Source: Fidelibacterota bacterium
GTDB taxonomy: Bacteria > Fidelibacterota > Marinisomatia > Marinisomatales > UBA1611
DNA length: 33,312 nucleotides
Direction of reading: 5' to 3'
Assembly (NCBI GenBank): GCA_002708715.1
Contig: PAPB01000014.1
Coordinates: 1 to 33,312, forward strand
Of this stretch, positions 33,280 to 33,312 are shown in pieces (the first letter of the stretch is position 1; each line of letters starts with the position of its first letter). The notes beneath the pieces were generated by a model that saw only the letters and a list, made by a program, of their open reading frames with translations, did not search any database and was not told the DNA's origin. The position numbers and the translations under genes are program-made.

Positions 33280-33312
33280 TTATTCAGGGTTTGGTAATGG
33301 GCCTTCACTCGT
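33280..33312 (-). CDS. Possible C-terminal end of a gene entering from the right
   Basis: A TAA on the - strand (33282-33280) is preceded by an open frame that reaches the window edge and encodes TSEGPLPNPE. It converges with the permease gene, whose stop is 14 bases away. Ten codons are too few to identify a product or be sure that the frame is used. Confidence 0.35.
   Translation of the reverse strand, partial: TSEGPLPNPE

Noticed and set aside
33265-33292. Weak AAACCC/GGGTTT inverted repeat after the permease gene as a terminator
   Set aside because: The six-base stem has a 16-base loop and no T-run, and it overlaps the likely 3' end of the opposing gene.

Overview
The window reads as a stretch of chromosome from an AT-rich, tightly packed bacterial genome. 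It holds 32 complete genes and two partial ones, with no rRNA, tRNA, insertion sequence, phage gene or CRISPR array that I can recognise. No gap between genes exceeds 190 bases. LptF/G-type permease, SPOR-domain and murein-recycling genes point to a diderm cell with peptidoglycan. The AT-richness, dense packing and gene repertoire would suit a marine lineage of the FCB/Marinimicrobia (SAR406) kind, but that placement is my inference and a marker-gene tree would decide it.

Layout, left to right. (1) 1-1690, + strand: the C-terminal end of an envelope SPOR protein with an acidic DDEYE tandem repeat, then an unrecognised multi-pass membrane protein. (2) 1803-7433, + strand: the classical fatty-acid cluster yceD-rpmF-fabH-fabD-fabG-acpP-fabF-rnc, strongly coupled by overlaps but without plsX between rpmF and fabH. 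(3) 13491-7430, - strand: a secreted MORN/YwqK-like repeat protein, phosphomannomutase/phosphoglucomutase, a polyprenyl diphosphate synthase, a bifunctional phosphoglucose/phosphomannose isomerase and a bifunctional nuclease. (4) 13680-14591, + strand: a lone histone-deacetylase-family enzyme. (5) 29851-14584, - strand: 16 consecutive genes with gaps of 48 bases or less. In transcription order they are murQ, trhO, GST, penicillin acylase family, TlpA-like, redoxin, M48 protease, alpha/beta hydrolase, a 44-residue membrane microprotein, Bax-inhibitor-1 family, DUF819 transporter, secreted beta-helix protein, di-haem c-type protein, mnmH, cupin and FAD oxidoreductase. (6) 29872-30753, + strand: prmA. 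(7) 32109-30748, - strand: a Na+/amino-acid symporter. (8) 32171-33265, + strand: an LptF/LptG-like permease. The last 33 bases look like the end of another - strand gene.

How the genes fit together. Block 2 makes acyl chains for membranes and lipid A. Block 3 interconverts hexose phosphates for envelope sugars and makes prenyl diphosphate. Block 5 mixes envelope and periplasm functions: murein-sugar recycling, two thioredoxin-fold proteins, a periplasmic-type acylase, a membrane protease next to a BI-1 protein, and the secreted beta-helix/di-haem pair of unknown function. It also carries two rhodanese-type enzymes that act on wobble uridine 34 of tRNA (TrhO and MnmH).

Two genome-style traits stand out. 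Five genes start with TTG, each overlapping the end of the gene before it, four of them as TTGA. All three complete convergent gene pairs overlap tail to tail, which leaves no room for ordinary terminators between them. The best candidate for a poorly described system is the DUF819 transporter, beta-helix protein and di-haem protein module (20939-17427). The second is the M48/hydrolase/microprotein/BI-1 group (24154-20983).
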